The notes: generated by a model not told the origin, from the sequence alone. Shown: positions 7,858 through 17,181, counted from the stretch's first letter. The stretch is DNA of 64,000 bases from Mesorhizobium sp. WSM3862 (GCF_002294985.1 NZ_NSGE01000008.1:168075-232074), one strand, 5' to 3'. Translations and numbers: made by a program.

Positions 7858-8034
7858 CCCCTCATCCGCCTGCCGGCACCTTCTCCCCGTATAGTGGCGG
7901 GGAGAAGGGATGGCCGCGACGCTGGCAGCTATTCCGCGACGTTGGCGGTTGGCGAAAGCGGCGGTGACAGCATCTTTCTCCCCGTCACTATACGGGGAGA
8001 AATGCCCGGCAGGGCAATGAGGGGCAGCGCCGAT
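7858..8034. repeat. Type B palindromic intergenic repeat
   Basis: CCCTCATCCGCCTGCCGGCA followed by CCTTCTCCCCGTATAGTG (7860-7899) is mirrored by CACTATACGGGGAGAAATGC and CCGGCAGGGCAATGAGGG (about 7985-8024) around a 85-bp centre. A second repeat family, distinct from type A. The gap 7750-8081 holds nothing else. Confidence 0.8.
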
Positions 8035-8081
8035 CGATGCGGTTATCTGCGCGCTTTGCGTGACGCCGTTTCAGCCGTGTC

Positions 8082-9350
8082 TCAAGCGCCTTTCTTCAGC
8101 GGCTTCGGGTCGCTATCAGGTGGTGGTTCCCACCCAAACACGCTCCGCCCTCCGAGCAAATGCGACTGGTCCATCTCGCCCGCGACAATCTCCTTCAGGC
8201 TCGGCCCCGTCACATAGCGCTCCATCCGGCGTGACTCCCCGTCCAGCCGCTTGAGCGCCTGCAGCTCTTCCTCGCGCCCGAGCTTGGCCTTGCTCACCGC
8301 CGATTTCAGCACCGAGATCGTCTCGTCATAGACCTTCAGCGGCACGGGGAAGGGGTGGCGGTCCTTGCCGCCGTGGGCGAGCGAGAAGCGCGCCGGGTCG
8401 GAGAAGCGGCAGGGCGCGCCGTGCACCACTTCCGCGACCATGGCGAGCGCGCGCACCGTGCGCGGGCCGACGCCGGGCACCAGCAGCAGTTCGGGAAAAT
8501 CCTTCGGGCCGCTCTCGATCGCCGCGGCAATGTTGCCGTGCAGGCGGCGCATGACGATGTCGCTATCGCGCACGTCGTGATGCGCGGGCATGACGAGGTT
8601 GGGGAGCAGCGGCTGCGCGGCCGGCTCGGGCGCCTCGGCTGGCGGCTCCAGAACGGCAAGCTCGCTCAGGATCTTTTCCGGGCTCATCGTCTTCAGAAGC
8701 GCGATCTGCCCGCCGCGCGCTTTCTCCGCGCGGTGGTCGGTGAGGTTGACGATCTCGCCTTGGCGTTCGCCCTCGATTGCCGCATGCGGCTGGTCGACGA
8801 AGCTTTCCAGCCCCTCCGACAACCAGTGGTAGCGGCGCGCCTGGCGGGCGTCGCCGTTCATGCCTTGCTGCACCACCACCCAGCGCCCGTCATCGCTGAC
8901 GATGAAGCCGTGCAAATAGAGGTCGTAGCCGTCCTGCACGGCGGCGCTGTCCACCTTGGCGACCAGCCGGCTAGCGGTGGCGAGAGCCTCGCCGTCGAGG
9001 CCGACATGGTCGCCGATCGCCAGCAACTCGCCCGGCGTCTTGCGCGAATGTGCGCCGCGCCCGCCGCAGACATGGATGCCGAGCTCGTTGCCGAGTGGGT
9101 TCAGCCCCCGCTTCAGCGCGCCGATGACCGACGTGGTGATGCCGGAGGAGTGCCAGTCCATGCCCATCACGGCGCCGAAGGATTGGAACCAGAAGGGATG
9201 CGCAAGGCGCCGCAAAAGCTCGTCGCGGCCATAATGATGGATGATCGCTTCGCACAGCACCGCGCCGAGCTTCGTCATGCGATCGCCCAGCCATTTCGGG
9301 ACCCGCCCGCCATGCAGCGGCACGTCGGCGCTGCCGCTTCGCTGCGTCAC
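8082..9350 (-). CDS. DUF763 domain protein
   Basis: This 422-aa protein matches the DUF763 family over its whole length: VPLHGGRVPKWLGDRM at the N-terminus, HVCGGRGAHSRKTPGEL, the YDLYLHGFIVSDDGRWVVVQ core and LLVPGVGPRTVRALAMVAEV. The last is a helix-hairpin-helix-like GVGPRT motif, which hints at nucleic-acid binding. The biochemical function of the family is not established. The start is a GTG at 9350 with an AAGGAAAGC site upstream. It is monocistronic. Confidence 0.85.
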   Translation of the reverse strand: MTQRSGSADVPLHGGRVPKWLGDRMTKLGAVLCEAIIHHYGRDELLRRLAHPFWFQSFGAVMGMDWHSSGITTSVIGALKRGLNPLGNELGIHVCGGRGAHSRKTPGELLAIGDHVGLDGEALATASRLVAKVDSAAVQDGYDLYLHGFIVSDDGRWVVVQQGMNGDARQARRYHWLSEGLESFVDQPHAAIEGERQGEIVNLTDHRAEKARGGQIALLKTMSPEKILSELAVLEPPAEAPEPAAQPLLPNLVMPAHHDVRDSDIVMRRLHGNIAAAIESGPKDFPELLLVPGVGPRTVRALAMVAEVVHGAPCRFSDPARFSLAHGGKDRHPFPVPLKVYDETISVLKSAVSKAKLGREEELQALKRLDGESRRMERYVTGPSLKEIVAGEMDQSHLLGGRSVFGWEPPPDSDPKPLKKGA

Positions 9351-9424
9351 TTTTGCTTTCCTTATGAATGCCGGCTTCTAGATGGCATTTTGGCGGGAAT
9401 TTGCAAGGCGGCGCAACCGCAGCC

Positions 9425-9455
9425 GGACATCTCCCCTTGCCGAGGGGAGATGTCC
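9425..9455. terminator. 13-bp hairpin, probable terminator or repeat fragment
   Basis: GGACATCTCCCCT (9425-9437) pairs perfectly with AGGGGAGATGTCC (9443-9455) over a 5-base loop. It sits just beyond the 3' end of the small secreted-protein gene (9469) and resembles a shortened type A repeat. No T-run follows. Confidence 0.5.
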
Positions 9456-9468
9456 GCTCGCTGGTCGG

Positions 9469-9786
9469 TCAGCGCCGGCAGATGCGGATCTTTTCGATGA
9501 CGCGGTGGCCGTGGCGCCAGTGCTTCACGATCTTGATCCGGCAATGATCGCGATAATACCGGTTATGATAGCGCACCACATAACGTTCGCGATAGGGAGT
9601 GTAGTAGTCGTCATCGTAGACGTGTCGGTAATAGCGGTGAGGGTAATACCCGCCATAGTAGTCACCATAGTAATCGCCGTAGCTGGGGCCGACGCCGATG
9701 CCGAACTGAACGCTACCGGCACTCGCCGGCGCGATCGCAAACGCCGAGGCGATGGCGATCATCGAAGCAAGCAGAAGCTTTTTCAT
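9469..9786 (-). CDS. Small secreted Tyr/His/Arg-rich protein
   Basis: The product is 105 aa. The start is ATG 9786, set by AAGGAGGC 5 bases upstream and by the signal peptide that follows directly (MKKLLLASMIAIASAFAIAP, cleavage near ASA). The mature part is full of Tyr, Gly, His and Arg (GDYYGDYYGGYYPHRYYRH) with one conserved-looking tail, CRIKIVKHWRHGHRVIEKIR. Proteins of this type are common in rhizobia and have no assigned function; metal or envelope interaction is a guess. Confidence 0.75.
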   Translation of the reverse strand: MKKLLLASMIAIASAFAIAPASAGSVQFGIGVGPSYGDYYGDYYGGYYPHRYYRHVYDDDYYTPYRERYVVRYHNRYYRDHCRIKIVKHWRHGHRVIEKIRICRR

Positions 9787-10070
9787 CGCTGCCTCCTTGA
9801 GGTCGATGGTTGCCCCTTCCAGGCACAAACGGTTTCGGGACGGGTGGTGTTCCGAGAAAGTTGGGCGGCGATCCTGGGCCCAGCAAGGAGCGAAGCGGCG
9901 CCGAAGCTGACGATCTTCGCCCTTGCGGGGAAGGTCACGCTTTTGTTCGCCCCGCTGTTTTCGATCTTCGGAGTCGCCATATCGCCACCTGCTGTCGCCG
10001 TGCAGCGCGTGCGCGCTCGGCGTCGTCGTCTATTGCCCCGTCCAGCCAATCCCAACCGCAGGAGCCTGCC

Positions 10071-10424
10071 ATGACCAAGCCCACCATCCTGAAATTCGGC
10101 CCCGTCGAGCATGGCGATGGCGGCGATCTGCCGGGCTGGATCGCGGTCGAGGGGTCGCCGACCATGCAGACGGCCGTCCAGCACACCAGCGAGGACGGCA
10201 AGGTGATGTCCGGCACCTGGCGCGCTTCGCCCGGCACCTACCACGCCACCTACACCGACTATGAATTCGTCCACATGATCGCCGGCCGCATCCTCATCAC
10301 GCCCGATGGCGGCGAGCCGGTCGAGGTCGGCCCCGGCGACGCCTTCGTAGTCGAAGCCGATTTCAAGGGCACCTGGAAGATCCTCGAGCCGGTGACCAAG
10401 CATTTTGTGGTTGTGGCGGAGTGA
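10071..10424 (+). CDS. Small cupin-domain protein (DUF861/EutQ-like)
   Basis: The product is 117 aa, a single beta-barrel cupin of the cupin_3 (DUF861) type. Diagnostic stretches are SGTWRASPGTYHATYTDYEF, VHMIAGRILITPDGG and VEVGPGDAFVVEADFKGTW. The ATG at 10071 follows CAGGAGCC and is preferred to the longer frame upstream (from 9810), which has no family similarity. Members bind a metal or a small ureide/amine ligand, but the substrate here cannot be told. It is not in an obvious operon. Confidence 0.75.
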   Translation: MTKPTILKFGPVEHGDGGDLPGWIAVEGSPTMQTAVQHTSEDGKVMSGTWRASPGTYHATYTDYEFVHMIAGRILITPDGGEPVEVGPGDAFVVEADFKGTWKILEPVTKHFVVVAE

Positions 10425-10436
10425 GCAGAAGCTGCT

Positions 10437-10668
10437 GATCTCCCCCGTTGCGGGGGATGTCTGGCAGGACAGACGGGGTGTGAAGGAACGCCGACGCTCG
10501 CACGGTCGTCATCCTCGGGCTTGACCCGAGGATCCATGCCGTGACCTTCGGCGTGAAGCGCTACGGTGCAGAATTCTGTTACTGCTGCAACGCTTTAGCG
10601 TCACGGCATGGGTCCTAGGGTCTGCGCGCGTCGCTTCGCTCCTTGCTCCGCCCTAGCATGACGAACGA
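10437..10668. repeat. Type A half unit plus a second cruciform repeat
   Basis: A degenerate type A unit (10437-10490) is followed by a different element. ATCCTCGGGCTTGACCCGAG forms a hairpin at 10511-10531, and CATGCCGTGA (10535-10544) pairs with TCACGGCATG (10601-10610). The element ends in GGGTCTGCGCGCGTCGCTTC. A related tail occurs at about 12844-12875, upstream of the 13060 gene. Confidence 0.75.
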
Positions 10669-10681
10669 CAGGGGCGGCGCC

Positions 10682-12694
10682 CTACCTTCCCACCTTCGAA
10701 ATCACGCGTCTCTCCACCTCCGGTTCCAGCGATTCCGCGAACGGCGTCGCCAGATGGTGCTGGTCGCGGAAGGCGAGCTGGCCGTCGATGAAGACGTGGC
10801 AGGTGGTGGCGTTGCAGAAGCGGTCGGTGAGGTCGACGTAGGTGGCATTGGGCACGCTGGTGACGATCTCGCGCTCGACCGCCGCCATCTGGTCGTTGGC
10901 GGCATAGGCGCGGCTCTGGTCGCAGAGCGAGGGCGCCTTGTCGCGCCACAGCGCGCGCGACACGCAGGTGTCGATGTTCTCGTCGTTGAACGGCACGTCG
11001 CGGATGAAGGCGATCTTCAGCCCGGCCTTGCTCAAGCTGGTTAGTGTCGAGCGCAGGCCGGCCCGCCATACGGCGTCCGGCGTGTCCGGCTCGCCCTTGC
11101 CCGCCGCCATCTTGCGCGAGGAGGTCAGCGCCAGTTCGGAGATCACCACCAGCGAAGGCCTGGCCGCGATGATCTCCTTGATCGCCTGTTCGCGCCATTG
11201 GTCGCATTCGCGGTAGTCGCGGTTGAGCTTCGTGACAAAGTAGGAAAACCGTGAGGGCCGGCACGAGCTCTTCAGCCAGGTCTCGACGCGGTAGCCGTTC
11301 TTCTTTCCCGCCTCGATCAGCGGCGTCGACCAGTGATCGGCGTGCGAATCGCCGAACAGCGCGATCACGCGCTGGCCATTGCCGAACACGCAGGGTTTCG
11401 GCGTCACCGTGTCGTAGCCCTCGACGCAGGCCTTGGCGCGCGCGGTGGCCGGCTCGGCCGCACTTGCCGCGATCGCTCGCTGCTCCGGGTCCTCGGCGCG
11501 CACGGCAAGCGCTGCGTTGCCGTAGGCGGCTGCGACGCCGGTGCCGGTCAGGAGGAGGGCCGGCACCAGCGCCCGCGCCGCATTGGCCATAAGCCAGCCA
11601 TTGCGGCGGATTGGATTTTCGATGAAATGATAGCTCAGCGCAGAGAGCGCAAACGTCAGCCCGAGGCAGGCGAGGCGTTGCGCAAAAGTCAGCTCCTCGA
11701 CCAGCATGCCGGCATAGACGATCACCGGCCAGTGCCAGAGATAGAGCGAGTAGGAAACCTTTCCGATCCACTGCAAGGGCGGCAGCGCCAGGGCGGCATT
11801 CACGCAATTCGAGGAAAAGAGCCCCGCGTTTTTCCGTTCGAAATTGCGTGCAAGAATGCCGTCCCCGACGCCGGCCGCGCCCGCCAGCAAGAGAAGGACA
11901 GTACCGGCCACGGGCACGAGCGCCAGGAAACCGGGGAAGGGAGCCTCCTCGCTGAAGGTGAGGTAAGCGAAGGCAATGAGGACCAGCCCGCAGAGGCTGA
12001 ACGCCGTCCCGAGCCGCGGCCGGCTCTGGAGCAGCCATGCCGGCGCCATCGAGGCCAGCCCGCCGGCGGCGAATTCCCAGGCGCGCAGCGGCGAGAAGTA
12101 GAAGGCCCAGGGCTGCGAAATGGGGGTCAGCCAGGCGCAGACCGCGAAGGAGACCAGGCCGGCAATGCCGATCGCGAGCATGATCGTCCGCTTGCCGGGC
12201 CTCAGCCAGGCCGCCAGCATCAGCAGCGCCGGCCAGGCGAGGTAAAACTGCTCCTCCACCGACAGCGACCAGTAATGGATGAAGGGGTTGTTGGCGGCGT
12301 CGTTGGCGAAATAGTCGAACGACCAGCGGATCAGCCACAGATTGATCATGTAGGCGGACGCGAACATCGCGCCCTTGGAATAGAGCGCCTGCTCCTCCGG
12401 CGACAGGATCAGCGTGCCGACGGCAAGCGTGGCGGCGATGACGAACAGCGCCACCGGCAGCAGCCGCCGCGCGCGTCGGGCATAAAAACGAAGGAGGTCG
12501 AGCCGGCCGGTGAGCGAAATCTCGCTGACCAGATGGCGGGTGATGAGGTAGCCGGAGATGACGAAAAAGATGTCCACGCCGGCAAAGCCGCCGGGCAGGG
12601 CGGTGAGGCCGAAGTGGAAAGCGACAACGCCCGCCACGGCGAGCGCCCGCAACCCCTCAATGTCGGGCCGGAAGTCCGGCGATGGTGCTGACAC
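10682..12694 (-). CDS. Acyltransferase 3 family protein with C-terminal SGNH domain (OafA-like)
   Basis: This 670-aa protein starts with the acyltransferase-3 signature (FRPDIEGLRALAVAGVVAFH, then GGFAGVDIFFVISGYLI), including the catalytic-type His and the RxxR (YARRARRLLPV). About ten transmembrane helices follow to residue 385. The periplasmic C-terminus is an SGNH hydrolase-like domain with FGDSHADHW as block I. Two-domain proteins of this class O-acetylate lipopolysaccharide O-antigen or other surface glycans, the membrane part moving the acyl group across. The start is a GTG at 12694. No other polysaccharide gene adjoins it, so the target glycan is unknown. Confidence 0.9.
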   Translation of the reverse strand: MSAPSPDFRPDIEGLRALAVAGVVAFHFGLTALPGGFAGVDIFFVISGYLITRHLVSEISLTGRLDLLRFYARRARRLLPVALFVIAATLAVGTLILSPEEQALYSKGAMFASAYMINLWLIRWSFDYFANDAANNPFIHYWSLSVEEQFYLAWPALLMLAAWLRPGKRTIMLAIGIAGLVSFAVCAWLTPISQPWAFYFSPLRAWEFAAGGLASMAPAWLLQSRPRLGTAFSLCGLVLIAFAYLTFSEEAPFPGFLALVPVAGTVLLLLAGAAGVGDGILARNFERKNAGLFSSNCVNAALALPPLQWIGKVSYSLYLWHWPVIVYAGMLVEELTFAQRLACLGLTFALSALSYHFIENPIRRNGWLMANAARALVPALLLTGTGVAAAYGNAALAVRAEDPEQRAIAASAAEPATARAKACVEGYDTVTPKPCVFGNGQRVIALFGDSHADHWSTPLIEAGKKNGYRVETWLKSSCRPSRFSYFVTKLNRDYRECDQWREQAIKEIIAARPSLVVISELALTSSRKMAAGKGEPDTPDAVWRAGLRSTLTSLSKAGLKIAFIRDVPFNDENIDTCVSRALWRDKAPSLCDQSRAYAANDQMAAVEREIVTSVPNATYVDLTDRFCNATTCHVFIDGQLAFRDQHHLATPFAESLEPEVERRVISKVGR

Positions 12695-13059
12695 GAAGGC
12701 GAACCTCGCAACGGTCGTTCGTATCCCGCCTTGGGGAAAGCCTCGCGCCTATGGGCTCATACCGCAATGCAACAAATCTAACGCAGTGCAACATAAAGGG
12801 AGGCGGCAGCAACGCCGGCGGCAGCCGACGCTTCGGCACGCCAGGGTCTGCGCGCCTCGTTTCGGCCAGGATGACGAAGGAGCTCAGCCGCCGGTTTCGC
12901 CAGCGTTCGAGAGCATGGAAGGACATTGGCGAACGCTAAAGGCAAATTGTCCGCCTGCAGGTAATCTGGTAGGATCAATGCACCGACGAACGGCTCTGGG
13001 AGGACGCCGTGACGTCCGACATCATGCACAAAGACATCAACTCGAACCGGAGAACGGCC
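12695..13059. other. Intergenic region, no gene seen
   Basis: These 365 bp separate two divergent genes. I find no convincing small ORF. Around 12844-12875 is GGGTCTGCGCGCCTCG, a partial copy of the second repeat family at 10608-10668. Promoters for both flanking genes must lie here but no strong -35/-10 pair is visible. Confidence 0.6.
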
Positions 13060-13602
13060 ATGAAACGGCTTCTGACGGTCGCTGCGCTGTTGGCAGCGGG
13101 CAGTTTGATTGCGATGCAGGGCGCAGCTGCCGACGATGCTGCGCTGATCAAAAGCGCCGAGTCCGCCGCACCCGCCGCAGTGGCGAGTGGCGCTGCGGTC
13201 TACGCCATGGATGAAAAGGGGAATATGCGCACCCTGCGCGAGGGCAAGACCGGCTTCTGGTGCATGCCGGACAATCCGGCCTCGCCCGGTCCGGATCCGA
13301 TGTGCGGCGATGCCAACTCGATGGAATGGGCGATGGCCTGGCTGGAAAAGAAGGAACCGCCCAAAGGCAAGGTCGGCTTCATGTATATGCTGTCCGGCGG
13401 CACCGACGGCAGCAATACCGATCCTTATGCGACGAAGCCCGAGGCAGGCAACAATTGGATCGAGACGGGGCCGCATGTGATGATCGTCAACGCGATGGAC
13501 ATGATGAAAGGCTATCCGACCGATGCCAAGCCCGACACGTCCAAGCCTTACGTGATGTGGCCAGGCACGCCCTACGCGCATCTCATGATCCCGGTAAAAT
13601 AG
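13060..13602 (+). CDS. Hypothetical periplasmic protein
   Basis: The product is 180 aa. ATG 13060 is preferred over the in-frame 13009 start, because a GGAGA site precedes it and a Sec signal peptide begins there (MKRLLTVAALLAAGSLIAMQ, cleavage near AAA-DD). The mature protein has two Cys (FWCMPDNP and PMCGDAN) that could form a disulfide, and a repeated GPDPMCGDANSMEWAMAW / GPHVMIVNAMDMMKGYP layout. It ends in PYVMWPGTPYAHLMIPV. I recognise it only as a conserved rhizobial exported protein without known function. A hairpin follows the stop. Confidence 0.7.
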   Translation: MKRLLTVAALLAAGSLIAMQGAAADDAALIKSAESAAPAAVASGAAVYAMDEKGNMRTLREGKTGFWCMPDNPASPGPDPMCGDANSMEWAMAWLEKKEPPKGKVGFMYMLSGGTDGSNTDPYATKPEAGNNWIETGPHVMIVNAMDMMKGYPTDAKPDTSKPYVMWPGTPYAHLMIPVK

Positions 13603-13639
13603 CCGGGCACGGACCTTCAGGTGCGGCGGCGAGCGCTTC

Positions 13640-13669
13640 AAATCTCCCCTTGTCCGCAAGGGGAGATTT
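13640..13669. terminator. 12-bp hairpin after the periplasmic-protein gene
   Basis: AAATCTCCCCTT (13640-13651) pairs perfectly with AAGGGGAGATTT (13658-13669) over a 6-base loop and ends in TTT. It lies 38 bp past the stop at 13602. It is a shortened type A repeat probably serving as terminator. Confidence 0.6.
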
Positions 13670-13780
13670 GCATCAGCCGCTTCGTCCTCGCTCCAACTGA
13701 TCGCGCCTCGCAACCATCCTCCGATCCGCGCGTTGCACGCCGGCGAAAGCCAATCATGGCGGGCAGGGTGGAGACTCACG

Positions 13781-15856
13781 GTGGCGGATAATCGTCAGAA
13801 CGGCACGCGCGAGTCGGAACCGGGGCTGGCGGGGCTGCTTGCTGCCTCGCGCAGCCATCCGCGTACGGCGCTGCCGACGGTCGCAACCGTCGTCGCATCG
13901 GTTGCGGCGCTCTATTTCGGGCGCGAGGTGTTCTTGCCGATCGCGGTCGCGCTGCTGTTGACTTTCGCCATCGCGCCGGTCGTGTCGGCGTTGAAACGCG
14001 TCGGCATTCCGCGCCTGCCTGCCGTGATTGCCAGCGTTTTGGGGGCCTTTGCCGCGCTCGCACTGTTCTCCTTCGTGGTGGCCACGCAGGTCAGCGACCT
14101 CGCCCAGAACATCCCCGTCTATCAGGTCAACATCCTGACAAAGATCCGCGCGCTGAAGGAAAACGGGCTGGGCAATGGCATCATCTCGCGCTTGAGCGGC
14201 GTGATCGAGCGCGTCGGCCAGGAGTTCGAGCGCCAGGAGCCGCAACTGCCATCCGCCGCCCAGACGCCGAAGCGCGATCCGATCCCGGTCGAGATCGTCG
14301 CGCAAGAAAGGCCGCTCGAAGTGTTGCAAAAAGTCATCGAGCCGCTGCTCAGCCCGCTCGGCTCGGCCGGCCTGGTGGTCGTCGTGGTCATCTTCATGCT
14401 GATGGAGCGGGAGGATCTGCGCGACCGCTTCATCCGTCTCGTCGGCTATGGCGATCTCCACCGCACCACCCAGGCGCTGCAGGACGCCGGCAAGCGGGTT
14501 GGCCAGTATCTGTTGATGCAGCTGGTGGTCAACGTCATCTACGCCATCCCAATCACCATCGGCCTGTGGGTGCTGGGCATCCCCAATGCGCTGCTTTGGG
14601 GCATGCTGGCGCTCGCCCTGCGCTTCGTTCCCTATATCGGGCCGATCATCGGCGCGCTGCTGCCGCTGTTCCTGGCGCTGGCGGTGGCGCCCGGCTGGTC
14701 GCTGCTTCTGTGGACCGGGGCACTGTTCATCGCCATGGAGCTGATCACCGGCAACGTCATCGAGCCATGGCTCTATGGCTCGCGCACCGGCCTCTCGCCG
14801 CTCGCCATCATCGTCGCGGCGATCTTCTGGACCTGGCTCTGGGGGCCGATCGGCCTGGTGCTGTCGACGCCGCTCACCGTCTGCCTCGTCGTCCTCGGCC
14901 GCCACGTGCCCCAGTTCGAGTTCCTCGACGTGCTGTTCGGCAACGAGCCGGTGCTGGAGCCGCATGCGCGTCTCTATCAGCGGCTGCTCGCCGCCGATCC
15001 AGACGAGGCGACCGACCACGCCGAGGAGATGCTCGAAGAAAAATACCTGTTCGAGTTCTACGACCAGGTGGCGATTCCGGCGCTGCTGCTTGGCGAGCAG
15101 GACCGCATGCGCGGCGTCATGGATGACGAGCAGCGCAAACAGGTCGCGGCGAGCGCGCTGACGCTCGTCGCCAATCTGGACGCCAGCGCCCAGGAGGAAG
15201 CGGAGGAGGCGGAAGCCGACGAGGAAGAGGGCCAGCAGGCAGCCACTGCCTCGGCCGAGGCCTCGCCGGGCAAGGCAGCCTCAGCCAAGATCACCGCGGG
15301 CAAGGCTGCTGAAGGCAAGGCGAACGATCGGAAGGCCGGCGACGGCAAGGAGCCTCTATCCGAGGAGGTCGATCTTCCGGACGGCGTGGGCTTCTCCGTG
15401 CTTTGCGCCGGCGGGCGGGGCGAGCTCGACGACGCCGCCGCCGCGATGCTGGCGCAGGTGCTGGAGGTGCAGGGCGCCGAAGTGTCGAGAGCGAGTTTCA
15501 TTGACCTCGAACCTGCCGGGATCCGCCGCCTCGACCTGAGTGGCGTCGATACGGTGGTGATCGGTTTCCTCAACCGCGACTCCACCAAGCACGCGCGCTT
15601 CATGGTGCGGCGGCTGAAGCGGCTGAAACCGCGTCTCAGGGTCGGCATCGTGTCCTGGTCGGAAATCGGCAACGGCGACGCCAAGGCCGCGGCCGAACTT
15701 GCCGCCGGGCTTAACGCCGATTTCGTCGCCCATGGCATGGTCAGCGCCGTGACGGGCGCCCTGTCGAGCGAGCCGCCGGTGATGCTGAAGCTTGCGCCGC
15801 AACGCCGGCCACGCCGCCGGCCGGCCCGCAAGAAGGAGCTGCAGGCGGCTGGATGA
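13781..15856 (+). CDS. AI-2E family transporter with extra C-terminal domain
   Basis: The GTG at 13781 is preceded by GGTGGAG; a TTG at 13733 would add 16 residues. The first 370 residues are the AI-2E/PerM membrane domain: paired N-terminal helices (YFGREVFLPIAVALLLTFAI), a soluble insert, then the hallmark FVPYIGPIIGALLPLFLA and TGNVIEPWLYGSRTGLSPLA. Family members include Na+/H+ antiporters and the TqsA exporter; the substrate is not predictable. After a cytosolic helical region comes an acidic Ala/Lys/Glu linker (about 455-530). A final Rossmann-like domain follows (about 540-670: VGFSVLCAGGRGELDDAAA, VDTVVIGF, LRVGIVSW), which is absent from ordinary members. Confidence 0.85.
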   Translation: MADNRQNGTRESEPGLAGLLAASRSHPRTALPTVATVVASVAALYFGREVFLPIAVALLLTFAIAPVVSALKRVGIPRLPAVIASVLGAFAALALFSFVVATQVSDLAQNIPVYQVNILTKIRALKENGLGNGIISRLSGVIERVGQEFERQEPQLPSAAQTPKRDPIPVEIVAQERPLEVLQKVIEPLLSPLGSAGLVVVVVIFMLMEREDLRDRFIRLVGYGDLHRTTQALQDAGKRVGQYLLMQLVVNVIYAIPITIGLWVLGIPNALLWGMLALALRFVPYIGPIIGALLPLFLALAVAPGWSLLLWTGALFIAMELITGNVIEPWLYGSRTGLSPLAIIVAAIFWTWLWGPIGLVLSTPLTVCLVVLGRHVPQFEFLDVLFGNEPVLEPHARLYQRLLAADPDEATDHAEEMLEEKYLFEFYDQVAIPALLLGEQDRMRGVMDDEQRKQVAASALTLVANLDASAQEEAEEAEADEEEGQQAATASAEASPGKAASAKITAGKAAEGKANDRKAGDGKEPLSEEVDLPDGVGFSVLCAGGRGELDDAAAAMLAQVLEVQGAEVSRASFIDLEPAGIRRLDLSGVDTVVIGFLNRDSTKHARFMVRRLKRLKPRLRVGIVSWSEIGNGDAKAAAELAAGLNADFVAHGMVSAVTGALSSEPPVMLKLAPQRRPRRRPARKKELQAAG

Positions 15857-16248
15857 GGGAGGCGACTTTCCCCCTCAATTGACCGGCCCGAAGGCCCGCG
15901 CGAACCGCGCGGCTTGCGCGGGCAGGCGCCGGCCCCGCCGGCGGCGCCACGCCCCAGCCCTCAGGCTGGCCGGGTGGCTGTCTGGTTCGGCCCTTGTCCG
16001 GCCGTTTCTGTTCTGCCTCGCCGATCCGGGCAGAAGCCCGGATCCTTCGGAGCGCGCTAGAAATGCAGGTCCAGTGCAGGCGGATGGCTTGGCCTGGATC
16101 GTCCTGCGGCGCTGCTGCGGAGCCGGCGGGACGGCTTGCTTGCTCCTGGTTGCACTGCCCAGTGAGCTTGCGGCGGCCGTGAAAGCATGATCTTCGCTCG
16201 AACAAGAAGCCAATCCCGATTCTGTCGGGACGGAACAGGTGCAGCCGG
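15857..16248. other. Intergenic region with one strong hairpin, no gene seen
   Basis: No convincing ORF lies in this 392-bp gap. GATCCGGGC (16023-16031) and GCCCGGATC (16036-16044) form a perfect 9-bp stem with an AGAA loop, roughly 170 bp after the AI-2E gene, possibly its terminator although no T-run follows. Confidence 0.5.
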
Positions 16249-17181
16249 ATGGCACTGAACATCGCGCAGAAGTTACGACTGACTTCGGTCGTGCTGGGAA
16301 CCGCCAGCCGCAAGGATCTGGCGGCGGCGTTCCGAGCGGTCAATCCGAAGACGGCTTTCGATATCGGCCGCGCCGACAAATGGCTGCAAGGCCGCGCCCA
16401 GCCTCGCGAGCACAGCGTCTACGAAGACTGGGCGAAAGTGCTGCGCCTCGAACGGCCCGGCGCCTGGATCGCCGAGAGCGATCTGCCGAGCTTCACGGCC
16501 GCGATCGCGGCCCGGCACGGCATCGACGCGACGGAGCTCGAACGCCGCGCCCACGCCCAGGCCGAGGCCTCGCCCGGGCATGACGACAAGGGCACCGGAC
16601 TGGCGCTTGCCGGCACCTATGCCTGCTATTCGCGCGCCTGGTCGCCTTACTATCGCGGCCAGCTCATCAGGGGCCGCCTGTCGATCGAGGCCGGACCCGG
16701 CGCGCATGCGTTCACCGCCACATATCGCGAGACATTGCCGACCGGGCAGTTGCAGCTCGGCGGGCCGGTCACGCCGGCAAAGCGCAGCCTCTACCTGCAT
16801 CTGAAGGAGGTGGGCGGCGAAGCGCAGTTCTTCCTTTGCCTGTTCCCGCAGACGCAGCCGGTCAGCGTGCTCGGCGGCTATATGGTCGGCCCCGCCATCA
16901 TCGGCCCGGAGGCGCAGCCCTCGCTGACAAGAATCCTGCTGGTGCGCCTGCGCGATGCGCCAGCCGCCGAGCAATGGGGCGGGTACCTGCCGCCCGGCAC
17001 CTCGATCGCCGCCGATCTCGCGAGCCTCGGCATCGTCATGGAGCACCCGGAAGCGGTCGACCGGCAACTCGGCCAGTTCCTCAGTGCCGACAGCGACGGC
17101 GGCGTCAACCAAATCCCGCCGTCCGAGTACCGCGCCATCCTCGACGTGTTCGACCGCCACTGGCTGCAGCACGCGGGCTAG
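16249..17181 (+). CDS. Hypothetical protein with HTH-like N-terminus, upstream of peptide cluster
   Basis: The product is 310 aa and I do not recognise its family. Residues 5-60 (NIAQKLRLTSVVLGTASRKD, then PKTAFDIGRADKWLQGRAQP) have the look of a helix-turn-helix that places a plasmid- or phage-type recognition helix before an R-x-x-P turn. Residues 115-250 form a beta-rich domain (LAGTYACYSRAWSPYYRGQL, LYLHLKEVGG, FFLCLFP) that might be a ligand-binding sensor. The C-terminus is helical. It may regulate the three MKK peptides that follow on the same strand 157 bp downstream, but this is inference from position. Confidence 0.65.
   Translation: MALNIAQKLRLTSVVLGTASRKDLAAAFRAVNPKTAFDIGRADKWLQGRAQPREHSVYEDWAKVLRLERPGAWIAESDLPSFTAAIAARHGIDATELERRAHAQAEASPGHDDKGTGLALAGTYACYSRAWSPYYRGQLIRGRLSIEAGPGAHAFTATYRETLPTGQLQLGGPVTPAKRSLYLHLKEVGGEAQFFLCLFPQTQPVSVLGGYMVGPAIIGPEAQPSLTRILLVRLRDAPAAEQWGGYLPPGTSIAADLASLGIVMEHPEAVDRQLGQFLSADSDGGVNQIPPSEYRAILDVFDRHWLQHAG

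Noticed and set aside
11333..12691. 452-aa ORF on the plus strand
   Set aside because: Antisense to the acyltransferase gene; low-complexity Arg/Gln/Glu composition.
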